Assembly (NCBI GenBank): GCA_964436935.1
Contig: CAYTES010000031.1
Coordinates: 1 to 17,004 of the forward strand
Source of the DNA: CAYTES01 sp964436935
GTDB taxonomy: Bacteria; Patescibacteriota; Gracilibacteria; UBA1369; UBA12473
Direction: 5' to 3'
Length of the DNA stretch: 17,004 nt
The notes below the pieces were generated by a model. It was given only the letters and a program-made list of their open reading frames with translations. It was not told the DNA's origin and ran no database searches. The position numbers were made by a program, and so were the translations under genes. Positions 4,777-12,771 of this stretch are shown piece by piece (the stretch's first letter is position 1; the number at the start of each line of letters is the position of its first letter).

Positions 4777-6528
4777 TTACATCCGTTCCACCGCTTCAAT
4801 TCCCAAAATTTTCAATCCATTTTTAAGCACTTGCGCCACGGCCGCGATCAATTGTAGGCGCGCAGCGCGTTTTTCGGAGCTGATTTCAGGATTTAACACC
4901 GTATGTTTTGCATAAAAAATATTCAATTCCTGCGCCAGTTCATTCAGGTAAAGCGCAAGAGGATGGATGCGATAGGAGTCTGCGCATTCGGCGATCCATT
5001 CCGGGTAGAGTTGGAGTTTTCGTAAGAGGGCCAGCTCTTCCGGTTCTTCTAAAAATTCCGCGATAATTTCTTGGGAAAGGTCATTTTTGCTGTCGTCCAC
5101 TCGTTTTAAAATGGAGTGAATTCTGGCATGAGTGTATTGCAGGTAAGGGCCGGTATCTCCCTGGAAATCCAGCGATGAGGCGGGATCGTAAATCATGCGC
5201 GATTTGGCATCGACCTTCAATAGGTAGTATTTCAAAGCGGCGAGCGCGATGCTTTCTCGTAAGTGATGTTTTTCTTGGTCGTCGTATTTCAATTCGCGCT
5301 GTGCCAGCTCTTTGTCCACCAACGTTTCCAGTTCTTCGAGCATGTTATCAATATCGACCGTGGTGCCTTCGCGCGATTTCATTTTTCCTGTGGGTAAATC
5401 TACCATGCCATAACTGAGATGATGGCACTGCTTCGCCCAGTCGTAGCCGAGTTTTTCGAGGATTTTGAAAAGCACTTTGAAATGATAATCCTGTTCATTG
5501 CCCACCACATAGATTATGCGATCAATGTTTCCGTCTTTCATCCGTTGGACCGCTAGTTGGATATCTTGAGTGATGTACATAGTGGTTCCATCGGAGCGAA
5601 TGAGGATTTTTCGGCCGGTTTCGGGATCGCCCAATCCTTCGGCCGATAGGTCCATGGCGATCGCTCCTCCTTCCACACGTTCCACTTTTCCTTCTTCCAG
5701 TGCTTTTTCAATCAAGGCGCGGCCATTTTCCGAGATGTCGCTTTCAAAGGTGGTGTTGTTGAAATGGGAGCCGATGGTGGCGTAGGTTGTTTCAAATCCT
5801 TTGAGCGCCCATGCGTTCATTTTTCCCCATAAGTTCCGCACTTCGGGGTCGGCCTCTTCCCATTGTTTTAGCATGGTTTTTGCCTCTTCTTCGATGGAAG
5901 GATCTTCGGCCAAAATTTGTGCGTATTTCACATAATAATCCCCTACGAAATGATCACTTTTCCGTTCCAGACTTTCCGGGCTGGTGTTTCGGCCGACTCT
6001 TCGGTAGGCCGCCATGCTTTTACAGATATGGATGCCGCGGTCATTCATGTTTTGGGTTTTGATGACCTCATGCCCATTGGCTTCCAATAATTTGGCCAAC
6101 GCCATGCCTAGTACATTATTCCGTGCATGACCCAAGTGGAGCGGTTTATTGGTGTTGGGGGAAGAATATTCAATGAGAATGCGATCTTTTTTTTTCGTGT
6201 CGCTGCATCCGTACACTGTACCCTTTTTAAGGATGGTTTTTACATTTTCGATCAGATAAAGCGGGCTGATAAAAAAATTGATGAATCCCGGTCCCGCGAT
6301 TTCGAGGGAATGGATCCATGATGGTTTTTCCATGTTTTCCATAAGGCTTTCCGCGACCGTTCGGGGGGAATCCCCGACTTTTTTAGCCAGTTGAAGGGCA
6401 ATGGGGCAGGAGTAATCCCCGTGGGAACCCTCGTTGGGATATTCAATCAGAATGTCTTGGACGGGGAGTTCGGGAAAGGCTTTTTCCACGGCATGACCTA
6501 CAATTTCCAACAGTTTTTGTTTCAGCAT
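4777..6528 (-). CDS. argS: Arginyl-tRNA synthetase
   Basis: This cytoplasmic class I enzyme charges tRNA-Arg with arginine using ATP. Its 583 residues match the usual family length. The order is the N-terminal additional domain (about 1-95), the catalytic core with the HIGH-type motif HLGHARNN (131-138), the KMSKS-type loop GKMKSREGTTV (381-391), then the DALR anticodon-binding domain. The catalytic-to-DALR junction contains DTGPYLQYTHAR (458-469), and the typical C-terminus ends LGIEAVERM. The ATG at 6528 is supported by the normal N-terminal length. It is divergent from the CNNM gene across 70-95 bases. A clear promoter was not found on this strand. Confidence 0.97.
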   Translation of the reverse strand: MLKQKLLEIVGHAVEKAFPELPVQDILIEYPNEGSHGDYSCPIALQLAKKVGDSPRTVAESLMENMEKPSWIHSLEIAGPGFINFFISPLYLIENVKTILKKGTVYGCSDTKKKDRILIEYSSPNTNKPLHLGHARNNVLGMALAKLLEANGHEVIKTQNMNDRGIHICKSMAAYRRVGRNTSPESLERKSDHFVGDYYVKYAQILAEDPSIEEEAKTMLKQWEEADPEVRNLWGKMNAWALKGFETTYATIGSHFNNTTFESDISENGRALIEKALEEGKVERVEGGAIAMDLSAEGLGDPETGRKILIRSDGTTMYITQDIQLAVQRMKDGNIDRIIYVVGNEQDYHFKVLFKILEKLGYDWAKQCHHLSYGMVDLPTGKMKSREGTTVDIDNMLEELETLVDKELAQRELKYDDQEKHHLRESIALAALKYYLLKVDAKSRMIYDPASSLDFQGDTGPYLQYTHARIHSILKRVDDSKNDLSQEIIAEFLEEPEELALLRKLQLYPEWIAECADSYRIHPLALYLNELAQELNIFYAKHTVLNPEISSEKRAARLQLIAAVAQVLKNGLKILGIEAVERM

Positions 6529-6591
6529 TTGCTTTAATTAACCTTAAAAACAAATTTATTTTACAGAAAACTACTCAATCGGTCACGTTTT

Positions 6592-6600
6592 TGGTATAAT
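6592..6600 (+). promoter_or_regulatory. Extended -10 promoter for the CNNM gene
   Basis: TGG directly precedes TATAAT (6595-6600), forming an extended -10 element with no good -35. Transcription would begin near 6607. That is downstream of the ATG at 6599-6601, which overlaps the hexamer, so the true start codon should be the ATG at 6623. Confidence 0.65.
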
Positions 6601-6622
6601 GTCTTTTGTATTTTTATTTTTT

Positions 6623-7861
6623 ATGGTGCTTGAGATTTTTATTTTAGTGACGTTGCTGCTTTTCTCCGGATTTTTTTCCGCTTCAGAAACGGCGCTTGTT
6701 TCTCTTTCCCCGGCAAAGGTGAGAGAATTGGTTCAAAAGAAAAGACGCGGATCCATATTGGTGGAAAGGCTTAAATCGAATCCCCACAAGCTGCTCATCA
6801 CCATTTTGATCGGAAATAATTTGGTGAATATTTTAACCTCGGTGTATACCACGATTGTTTTTCAGAAATTACTGGGAGATGCGGCATTGGGTATCATCAC
6901 CGGAGCGTTGACGCTCTTCATTCTTGTTTTTGGAGATATCATTCCCAAATCGTTTGCCCAGGCGCATGCCAAAACCATTTCAATCATTTTTTCGCCGGTC
7001 CTTTATTTTTTTTATATTATCTTCACCCCGTTGGCGAAGGTATTGGACATGCTGCTCCAGCTTTTTTTGAAACTGTTTGGCCGCTCCGGATCCGAGTCCA
7101 ATGTTACGGAAGATGAGTTGAAAGCGTTTGTTAGTATTGGGGCGGAGGAAGGAGCGATTGAGCGCAATGAGCAGGAGTTGATTGAAAATGTTTTGGAGTT
7201 TAGCGATACCCGGGTGGAAGAAATCATGGTTCCGCGTGTGGAAATTCAGGCGTTGCCTCAAACCGCCACGCTTCGGGATGCGGCGGATTTTATTGTGGAA
7301 CATCATCATTCCCGTATTCCCGTTTATGAGGGCACTATCGATAATGTGATCGGAGTGATTACCGTAAAGGATGTTCTGAGTCATGTGCACCGTGGTGAGC
7401 TGGAGAAGCCCCTCAGTACCCTCAAACTCCTTCGTCCGGTCAAAGTGCCTGTTTCCAAGAAGCTCAATGAACTGTTCAATGAGTTTCAAAAGCGTCGTAT
7501 GCATTTGGCGATTGTGTTGGATGAACATGGTGGCACGGCCGGTTTGATTACCCTGGAAGATGTGTTGGAAGAAATTGTGGGTGAAATTGTGGATGAGTTT
7601 GACGAAGAAGAGGTTCCGCATTTGATGAAAATCGGTCGTATGGAAGTGGAGGCCACGGGAAAGACGCCGATTTTTGAGATCAATGAGGCACTCGACATCG
7701 AGATTCCATGGGACAACAAGTCCATCAGTTACTATATCACCGAAAAGTTGGGACGTTTTCCCAAGCAGGGGGAGATTTTGGAAGAGAAAAACTTTACGAT
7801 CACCGTGGATCAGATGGATAAGCTGAAGATTGAAAAGCTTACGATTGAGAGGAAAAGCTGA
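6623..7861 (+). CDS. CNNM / HlyC-CorC family membrane protein with CBS pair
   Basis: This 412-residue integral membrane protein belongs to the CNNM/CorC family, linked to magnesium or cobalt efflux; members are often misnamed hemolysins. It has an N-terminal DUF21 transmembrane domain with FSGFFSASETALVSLSP and FGDIIPKSFAQ motifs (to about residue 150). A CBS-domain pair follows (about 195-322) with VPRVEIQALP and the hallmark DEHGGTAGLITLEDVLEEIVGEI (300-322). A C-terminal CorC_HlyC domain covers about 332-408. An in-frame ATG at 6599 would add eight residues but lies inside the -10 box, so I prefer 6623. The natural stop is TGA, so UGA is not recoded here. Confidence 0.93.
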   Translation: MVLEIFILVTLLLFSGFFSASETALVSLSPAKVRELVQKKRRGSILVERLKSNPHKLLITILIGNNLVNILTSVYTTIVFQKLLGDAALGIITGALTLFILVFGDIIPKSFAQAHAKTISIIFSPVLYFFYIIFTPLAKVLDMLLQLFLKLFGRSGSESNVTEDELKAFVSIGAEEGAIERNEQELIENVLEFSDTRVEEIMVPRVEIQALPQTATLRDAADFIVEHHHSRIPVYEGTIDNVIGVITVKDVLSHVHRGELEKPLSTLKLLRPVKVPVSKKLNELFNEFQKRRMHLAIVLDEHGGTAGLITLEDVLEEIVGEIVDEFDEEEVPHLMKIGRMEVEATGKTPIFEINEALDIEIPWDNKSISYYITEKLGRFPKQGEILEEKNFTITVDQMDKLKIEKLTIERKS

Positions 7862-7944
7862 GTAGTATATGTACGTGAGAACTTAATGAGCTTGAGTTTA
7901 GGTCTATTTAAAAAATATTTATACATCATCGCAACTCCTCCTCT

Positions 7945-7976
7945 TTGATGAAACGATGATTTTATGGTATTATAAT
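7945..7976 (+). promoter_or_regulatory. Promoter of the surface-protein gene
   Basis: TTGATG (7945-7950) is followed after 18 bases by TATTAT (7969-7974), overlapping TATAAT (7971-7976). The implied leader is about 23 bases to the ATG at 8006. It has no Shine-Dalgarno sequence. Confidence 0.55.
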
Positions 7977-8005
7977 TTGATAAAACAAAAATAAAACTAA
8001 ACCCC

Positions 8006-9637
8006 ATGCCCATGTTTCGACGTTTTTTCTCTCGAGTTTCCGCTTTACTCCTCGTTGTTCTTTTGAGTCTTGCTTCCCTCACTACGGTGTGGGCCGCCAC
8101 CGACACGAAGGCTCCTGGTTATGTGGAAAATGTGAAAGCGGTTCCCGCGGATGGCGAAGTGCAATTGAGATGGGATGCCGCGACGGACAATGTCGGAGTC
8201 ACGGGATACAAAATTTATATGGGTCTCCATTCGGTCTCTAAGGCGGGTGATAAGTATGACCTTGATCCTATTGAGGTCGGAAATGTATTGAAAACCACCG
8301 TTGAAGATTTGGATAACAATACGACCTATTATTTTGCGATGACCGCGTTGGATGCGGCCGGAAATGAAAGTGAGGCGTACAGTTATGAAGTATCGGCTAC
8401 CCTGGTCGATTCCGGAGATGATGGGAAGAATCCGGTGGTTTCTTCTGCGAAGGCGTTGGATTGTGAAAATATCGAAGTTCATTTTTCTGAAGATGTGGTT
8501 TTTTCTTCCGAAGATCCTATGAGTGCCTTTAAAATTGAAGATTTGGATACCATGCAATACCTTAAAGTGTTGGATGTGAGTTATCAGGAAGACAATCATT
8601 CGATCGTGATCTTGAAAACCGAAGCGATGAATGAAAAAGCTCAATATTTGATGACTGTGGGCGTGGATGTTCAAGATGACTACGGCAATGCTATTGTGAG
8701 CGGAACTTCCGATACGGCCGTATTCAGCGGCGCTTCGTGCGAAGTGCAGGTGGTCACTCCTCCCGATGATGAGGAACCTAAGGATGAAGAGGCTCCTGTC
8801 GTGGAAGAGGTGACGATCGTCGATGCGACTACCTTAGAGATTGGTTTTAATGAAGAAGTGGTGTTGCTCGACGTTGAGGAAGATGCCGCCGCGCGGGAGC
8901 AGGCCGCCGGAGAGGAAACCGAGGATGAAAGCCTTGCTTCCGAAGAGGAAAATACGGATCAAATCGTTCTTTCTAAAGAAGACGAAAATCCGGTTTTAAA
9001 TTATTTTGAAATTTATACCAAGGACAACCAGGTTTTGGAGGTTGAATCCGTGGAATACAAAGATACCGGAGAAAAAGATGAAGATGGCGAACCCGTGTTC
9101 GATCGTAAGGTTTTGGTTATTAAGACGGTGACGCCTCATGTTGGCGAAACGGAGTATTTTGTTTCGATTACCGGCTTAACGGATGAAGCGGGAAATGCCA
9201 TGATGGGAGATACCACCAGTTCCTCTTCGTATACTACGCCTAAATTTGAGACCGAAGAGATTCCCGATACCGTTGCTCCTGAAGATGTGACCAATTTGGT
9301 TGCGGATGCGGTGGATAAGCTGGTTAATCTTTCGTGGGTCGCTAGTTTGAATAGCGCCGGAGATTTGGTGGATCAGTTGTTTTATGTCAGTAAAGATGGA
9401 GGGCAAACGTATGAAGCCGCTACTTCTTTGGGAAAAGATCCTGTCACCTATTCTTTTTCCGGTGGAGTTGAAGGACAAACCTATACCTTTAAAATCACAA
9501 CGAAGGATGGGACCGGTAATGAAAGTCAGGGCGCGATTGTAACTGCCACCTTGCCCACGACCGGTGCCGGGATTGGCTTACTTGCCGCCGCTTCGGTATT
9601 TGGAGGAAGTTTCTTGGGGAAAAAGAAGAAAAAATAA
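8006..9637 (+). CDS. Secreted fibronectin-III / SbsA-type surface protein with LPTTG sortase signal
   Basis: This 543-residue exported protein is probably attached to the cell envelope. It has a basic N-terminus and a hydrophobic core (11-28) with a likely cleavage after VWA (28-30). A fibronectin type III domain covers about 36-133 and an SbsA/Big_5-like Ig domain about 141-241. A second Ig-like domain (about 263-413) is interrupted by an acidic low-complexity insert (about 289-327). A second fibronectin III domain covers about 422-515. The C-terminus is a full sortase signal: LPTTG (516-520), a hydrophobic stretch and five lysines. No catalytic motif is seen, so adhesion or envelope structure is the likely role. 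It is monocistronic, ending in a terminator. Confidence 0.88.
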   Translation: MPMFRRFFSRVSALLLVVLLSLASLTTVWAATDTKAPGYVENVKAVPADGEVQLRWDAATDNVGVTGYKIYMGLHSVSKAGDKYDLDPIEVGNVLKTTVEDLDNNTTYYFAMTALDAAGNESEAYSYEVSATLVDSGDDGKNPVVSSAKALDCENIEVHFSEDVVFSSEDPMSAFKIEDLDTMQYLKVLDVSYQEDNHSIVILKTEAMNEKAQYLMTVGVDVQDDYGNAIVSGTSDTAVFSGASCEVQVVTPPDDEEPKDEEAPVVEEVTIVDATTLEIGFNEEVVLLDVEEDAAAREQAAGEETEDESLASEEENTDQIVLSKEDENPVLNYFEIYTKDNQVLEVESVEYKDTGEKDEDGEPVFDRKVLVIKTVTPHVGETEYFVSITGLTDEAGNAMMGDTTSSSSYTTPKFETEEIPDTVAPEDVTNLVADAVDKLVNLSWVASLNSAGDLVDQLFYVSKDGGQTYEAATSLGKDPVTYSFSGGVEGQTYTFKITTKDGTGNESQGAIVTATLPTTGAGIGLLAAASVFGGSFLGKKKKK

Positions 9638-9673
9638 GGTTTTAAAAAATATTTTCTTCCTTGAGGGGAAGTG

Positions 9674-9712
9674 AGGCCACTGAGGTTATAATTCCCGGTG
9701 GCCTTTCTCTTT
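9674..9712 (+). terminator. Rho-independent terminator after the surface-protein gene
   Basis: AGGCCACT (9674-9681) pairs with GGTGGCCT (9697-9704) over 8 bp with one T-G pair, around a 15-base loop. A T-rich tract follows. Confidence 0.7.
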
Positions 9713-9742
9713 AAATCTACTATTTTTTAGGAAAAATTAAGG

Positions 9743-9820
9743 ATGAGTGGACGATTTCATTTTTTGTTCATCTTTTGGTTAGGTTTTGTTCATTTGGCCA
9801 CGTGTAGGGTGAGTGTATGA
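9743..9820 (+). CDS. Possible 25-residue leader peptide overlapping the next gene
   Basis: An ATG at 9743 opens a 25-codon frame whose TGA overlaps the next gene's ATG as ATGA (9817-9820). AGGA at 9729-9732 could be a ribosome site. The peptide is hydrophobic, with FHFLFIFWLGFVHL. The overlap would suit translational coupling, but a frame this short can arise by chance. Confidence 0.25.
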   Translation: MSGRFHFLFIFWLGFVHLATCRVSV

Positions 9821-10728
9821 AACGGTATTTATGGATTTCTTGCGGAGTTTTATTGCTACTGATGGCTCTTCTGGCGGCTCACCTTTTGCGTTTGCCGTGG
9901 GGCAATTTGATGGTGGATGTTTTGGATGTGGGACAAGGCGATGCACTTTTAATCACCACGCCGGACCAGCACCACATTTTGATTGATGGAGGACCGGAAC
10001 AGTTTGTGTTGGAACAATTGGGTGAAGTGCTTCCTTTTTTGTATAAGGAGATTGACTTGGTGGTGCTGACTCATCCTCATGCGGATCATATGATGGGGCT
10101 GATTCAGGTGTTGAAGCGCTATAAGGTCAAAGCGGTTTTGTTTTCCGGGCTCAACACGTTTAGTCCGATGTACGACGAATTTTTAAGAGAAGTGCGGGTT
10201 CAAGGGATTCCCCTCTACACGGCGCAGGCTGATGAAGATTGGCGTTTTGGGCTGCGTCCGCCTAACCTATGGCTGGGTGCTTTTCTGGCGGATAAAATTC
10301 CTGCGATACTTCCGAATCCGGTTCACTCTCCTTTTTTGAATGTTGTTGATCTGGATGTGGTTTATCCCTTCGATTCATTTTGGGGAAAACCCTTAGACAA
10401 TTTGAATAATGGATCCGTGGTCATCCGTTTGGGGTATAAGGGGCATTTTTTGTTATTTGAAGGAGATTTGGAAGAAGAAGGAGAATCGGAGTTGATTTCG
10501 ACTTCGACGGAGCTTCGTTCGGAGTGGCTTAAAGTGGGACATCACGGGAGTCGCACTAGCTCCACTCCCGCATTTTTGGCTCGAGTTCAACCGCAATGGG
10601 GTGTGATTTCCTGTGGTTTGGACAGTGAATATGGGCATCCTCATGTTGAAACGCTTCAAACATTTTCACGCTTGCAGATTCCGCTTCGTCGGACTGATTT
10701 GGAAGGCCGGATTCGATTTCGATTTTAG
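9817..10728 (+). CDS. Membrane-anchored ComEC/Rec2-like metallo-beta-lactamase-fold hydrolase
   Basis: This 303-residue protein has an N-terminal signal anchor (about 4-27) and then a metallo-beta-lactamase-fold domain facing outward. It opens with DVLDVGQGDALLI (34-46), the typical start of the ComEC C-terminal domain. Metal ligands are HPHADH (86-91), the Asp of EGDLEEEGE (215-223), the His pair of GHHGSRTSS (241-249) and GHPH (273-276). Stand-alone proteins of this type are thought to degrade or process extracellular nucleic acid, or to act with a separate ComEC channel; no ComEC membrane domain is encoded here. The substrate is unproven. The TAG stop is flush with a MITE-like element whose insertion would have left the stop codon unchanged. 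Confidence 0.85.
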   Translation: MKRYLWISCGVLLLLMALLAAHLLRLPWGNLMVDVLDVGQGDALLITTPDQHHILIDGGPEQFVLEQLGEVLPFLYKEIDLVVLTHPHADHMMGLIQVLKRYKVKAVLFSGLNTFSPMYDEFLREVRVQGIPLYTAQADEDWRFGLRPPNLWLGAFLADKIPAILPNPVHSPFLNVVDLDVVYPFDSFWGKPLDNLNNGSVVIRLGYKGHFLLFEGDLEEEGESELISTSTELRSEWLKVGHHGSRTSSTPAFLARVQPQWGVISCGLDSEYGHPHVETLQTFSRLQIPLRRTDLEGRIRFRF

Positions 10729-10858
10729 GTTCTGTAACGAAATAACTTACGGACTTCGTTGCTCGTCGCTTACATATCTTGGTATGCTCGCTCTTCGCGT
10801 CTAGCCGATCGGGTTTCTACGTTTCAATTTCATCAACTTATTTCGTTACAGAACCTTA
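10725..10858. mobile_element. MITE-like inverted-repeat element with TTA target duplication
   Basis: A perfect 18-bp terminal inverted repeat, GGTTCTGTAACGAAATAA (10728-10745), is matched in reverse complement at 10838-10855. The 92-base interior contains no gene. TTA flanks both ends (10725-10727 and 10856-10858), as expected for a 3-bp target duplication like those of some IS5-family relatives. The element is 128 bp without the duplication. No transposase is nearby, so movement would need one in trans. As RNA it would form a strong long-loop hairpin and could end transcription from either side. Confidence 0.6.
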
Positions 10859-10863
10859 GTTTT

Positions 10864-11100
10864 TCATTGGCTTTGTTTGTATAAAAATTCTGGCGAGAGA
10901 TCTGTTCCGTTTGGCCACATGATGGTTCCCGTGGTTTCATCAATCCTTACTTTTTTAAAATACTCGATTTTTTTTAAAGGCTCGAAAGCTTCTCCCCATA
11001 AATAAGGTTTCAAATCTATTTCTACTTTTTTATTATCTTCAAAAGTTAAGCGGAGCTTGTAGTAATCGAGGTATTTGACCGTTATCACTCTTGGTATCAT
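10864..11100 (-). CDS. DUF2442 family protein
   Basis: This 78-residue protein matches DUF2442: an N-terminal beta-rich part (VITVKYLDYYKLRLTFEDNKK), VEIDLKPYL, and the terminal signature DLSPEFLY. It starts at ATG 11100, five bases after the stop of the DUF4160 gene, so the two are co-transcribed with DUF4160 first. DUF4160-DUF2442 pairs are frequent in bacteria and are often proposed as toxin-antitoxin-like modules. That function is inference. Confidence 0.85.
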   Translation of the reverse strand: MIPRVITVKYLDYYKLRLTFEDNKKVEIDLKPYLWGEAFEPLKKIEYFKKVRIDETTGTIMWPNGTDLSPEFLYKQSQ

Positions 11101-11105
11101 CGGAT

Positions 11106-11366
11106 TTATTCTAAGGGATCAATATAAGATAAAATTTGATGATTTTTGGCTAACCTCCAATTTTTTATCAATTCTTCCTGATTTAGTTTAGTCCATTTTT
11201 TTACTAATTTCAAAGCTCTAATCGGTATTTTCCCTTGTATTACTTCGCAGGTTTTTATATTGAGTGTGGCTTGATACTCATTATAAAAAATATGGATATG
11301 GGCAGGGTGATGATCTCCATAAAACATGGCAATTTTGATTCCATAAAAGGAAGAAATAATCGGCAT
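11106..11366 (-). CDS. DUF4160 family protein
   Basis: This 86-residue protein matches DUF4160. It begins MPIISSFYGIKIAMFYGDH, followed by the conserved HPAHIHIFYNEYQA with its His cluster, then a Trp-containing helical C-terminus (VKKWTKLNQEEL, ENWRLA-like). The family is small and of unknown biochemistry. It almost always neighbours DUF2442, as here, with a five-base gap. The pair may be a toxin-antitoxin-like or regulatory module. No clear promoter is seen upstream. Confidence 0.85.
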   Translation of the reverse strand: MPIISSFYGIKIAMFYGDHHPAHIHIFYNEYQATLNIKTCEVIQGKIPIRALKLVKKWTKLNQEELIKNWRLAKNHQILSYIDPLE

Positions 11367-11442
11367 ACTTATGGACTAACATAAGATGCATGACCAAAAT
11401 CTAAACAAAAGATGAAATTTTTATGAATTTTCTCGATATCAA

Positions 11443-12708
11443 TTACTCCACACGCTCAATTTTGGCTCCCAACCCCCTCAGGGTTTCATCCAGCTTTTCA
11501 TAGCCTCTATCAATATACCGAATATCATTGATTTCCGTTTGGCCTTCCGCGACCAGTGCGGCGAGTACCATTCCGGCCCCGGCCCTAATATCACAACTGG
11601 TGATCATGGTGCCCTTGAGTCGGCTGGGGCCATACAGAGTGGCTTGTTGTTCATTATGGAGTTTGATTTTGGCTCCCATTTTTTCCAACTCTAAGAGGTA
11701 GTTTAAGCGTCCTTCGAAAAGCGTTTCAAAAATGCGGCTTTCCCCTTCGGCTTGGGTTAGTAGTACCGTAAAAGGGGCTTGTAAGTCCGTGGCAAAACCA
11801 GGAAATACAGCGGTTTTTAAGGATTCAATCGCTTTAAATAGTTTTCCTTTGGGGAGAGGCTTAAGATGAACTTTGTCTTTTTCGAGTTTGAATCGAGCGC
11901 CTACTTCTTCGAGTTTTTCCCAGAAGCTGTCTAGATGATCGGGCTGAACGTCGGTCAGTGTCACTTCTCCTCGAGTCAATAAAGCGGCTAAAGCCAGGGT
12001 TCCGGTGACCAGATAGTCCGAGGTGACGCGATAAGAAGTGCCATGCAAGGAAGGCACGCCATTAATGATTAGAGTTGGGCTCCCGATGCCTTCAATTTTG
12101 GCTCCCATGGCATTGAGGAAGTGACAAAGGTCTTGGACATGAGGTTCCATGGCGGCCCAATGGATTTCGGTTTTTCCTTTGGCGGTGACGGCGGCCATGA
12201 GTGCATTTTCCGTGGCGGTCACGCTCGCTTCCGCCATGATGACTTTGGCTCCTTTGAGGCCTTTGGTTTGGGCTTCCAGCCCGTTTTTTGTTTCGCGAAT
12301 GGTGGCCCCCAATGCTTCCAGGGCATGGGTGTGAGCATGTACCGATCGTTTGCCTAAGACGCATCCTCCCGGAAAAAACATGTGGATATTTCCGTGGCGG
12401 GCCAGGAGGGGCCCGAGCAGCAAAATCGAGGCGCGCATTTGTTTCACCAGTTCTTTATTCGGTTCCGAAGAAGTGATTTTTTCCGTGTGAATGTGCACGG
12501 TGTTGTTTTTGAACTGAATTTTTGAGCCAAACCCTTTCAAGAGTTCCAAAAAAGCGTGCACATCGGAGATATCCGGCACATTTTCGATAGTACAGGGTTC
12601 ATCGGTGAGGAGTGTGGCCGCCAAAATGGGTAACGCGGCATTTTTTGAGCCGTGAACTGAGGCTGTGCCATTGAGCGGCGTGCCCCCTTGGACGAGGAAT
12701 TTGGTCAT
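11443..12708 (-). CDS. murA: UDP-N-acetylglucosamine 1-carboxyvinyltransferase (MurA)
   Basis: This cytoplasmic enzyme transfers enolpyruvate from PEP to UDP-GlcNAc, the first committed step of peptidoglycan synthesis. At 421 residues it is full family length. It has the N-terminal SKNAALPILAATLL with the catalytic Lys22, and FPGGCVLGKRSVHAHTHALE with the reactive Cys116. Because that Cys is present rather than Asp, fosfomycin sensitivity would be expected for the family. The C-terminus has DIRAGAGMVLAALVAEG and the closing IRYIDRGYEKLDE. It supports a cell with its own peptidoglycan wall, in line with the sortase signal in this window. The ATG at 12708 lies about 23 bases after a good promoter and has no Shine-Dalgarno sequence. 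Confidence 0.97.
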   Translation of the reverse strand: MTKFLVQGGTPLNGTASVHGSKNAALPILAATLLTDEPCTIENVPDISDVHAFLELLKGFGSKIQFKNNTVHIHTEKITSSEPNKELVKQMRASILLLGPLLARHGNIHMFFPGGCVLGKRSVHAHTHALEALGATIRETKNGLEAQTKGLKGAKVIMAEASVTATENALMAAVTAKGKTEIHWAAMEPHVQDLCHFLNAMGAKIEGIGSPTLIINGVPSLHGTSYRVTSDYLVTGTLALAALLTRGEVTLTDVQPDHLDSFWEKLEEVGARFKLEKDKVHLKPLPKGKLFKAIESLKTAVFPGFATDLQAPFTVLLTQAEGESRIFETLFEGRLNYLLELEKMGAKIKLHNEQQATLYGPSRLKGTMITSCDIRAGAGMVLAALVAEGQTEINDIRYIDRGYEKLDETLRGLGAKIERVE

Positions 12709-12737
12709 GTTTAAAGCCTACAATAACTTGGAGTTTG

Positions 12738-12766
12738 ATTATAGGCATTAAATTTCAAAAGCCCAA
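12738..12766 (-). promoter_or_regulatory. Promoter of murA
   Basis: On the minus strand, TTGGGC (12766-12761) is followed after 17 bases by TATAAT (12743-12738). The predicted leader is about 23 bases. Confidence 0.65.
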
Positions 12767-12771
12767 TAGTT

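Noticed and set aside
4777..7861. UGA recoding as glycine (as in Gracilibacteria and Absconditabacteria)
   Set aside because: TGA is the natural final stop of the CNNM and DUF4143 genes, and the long genes contain no in-frame TGA, so the standard bacterial code fits.
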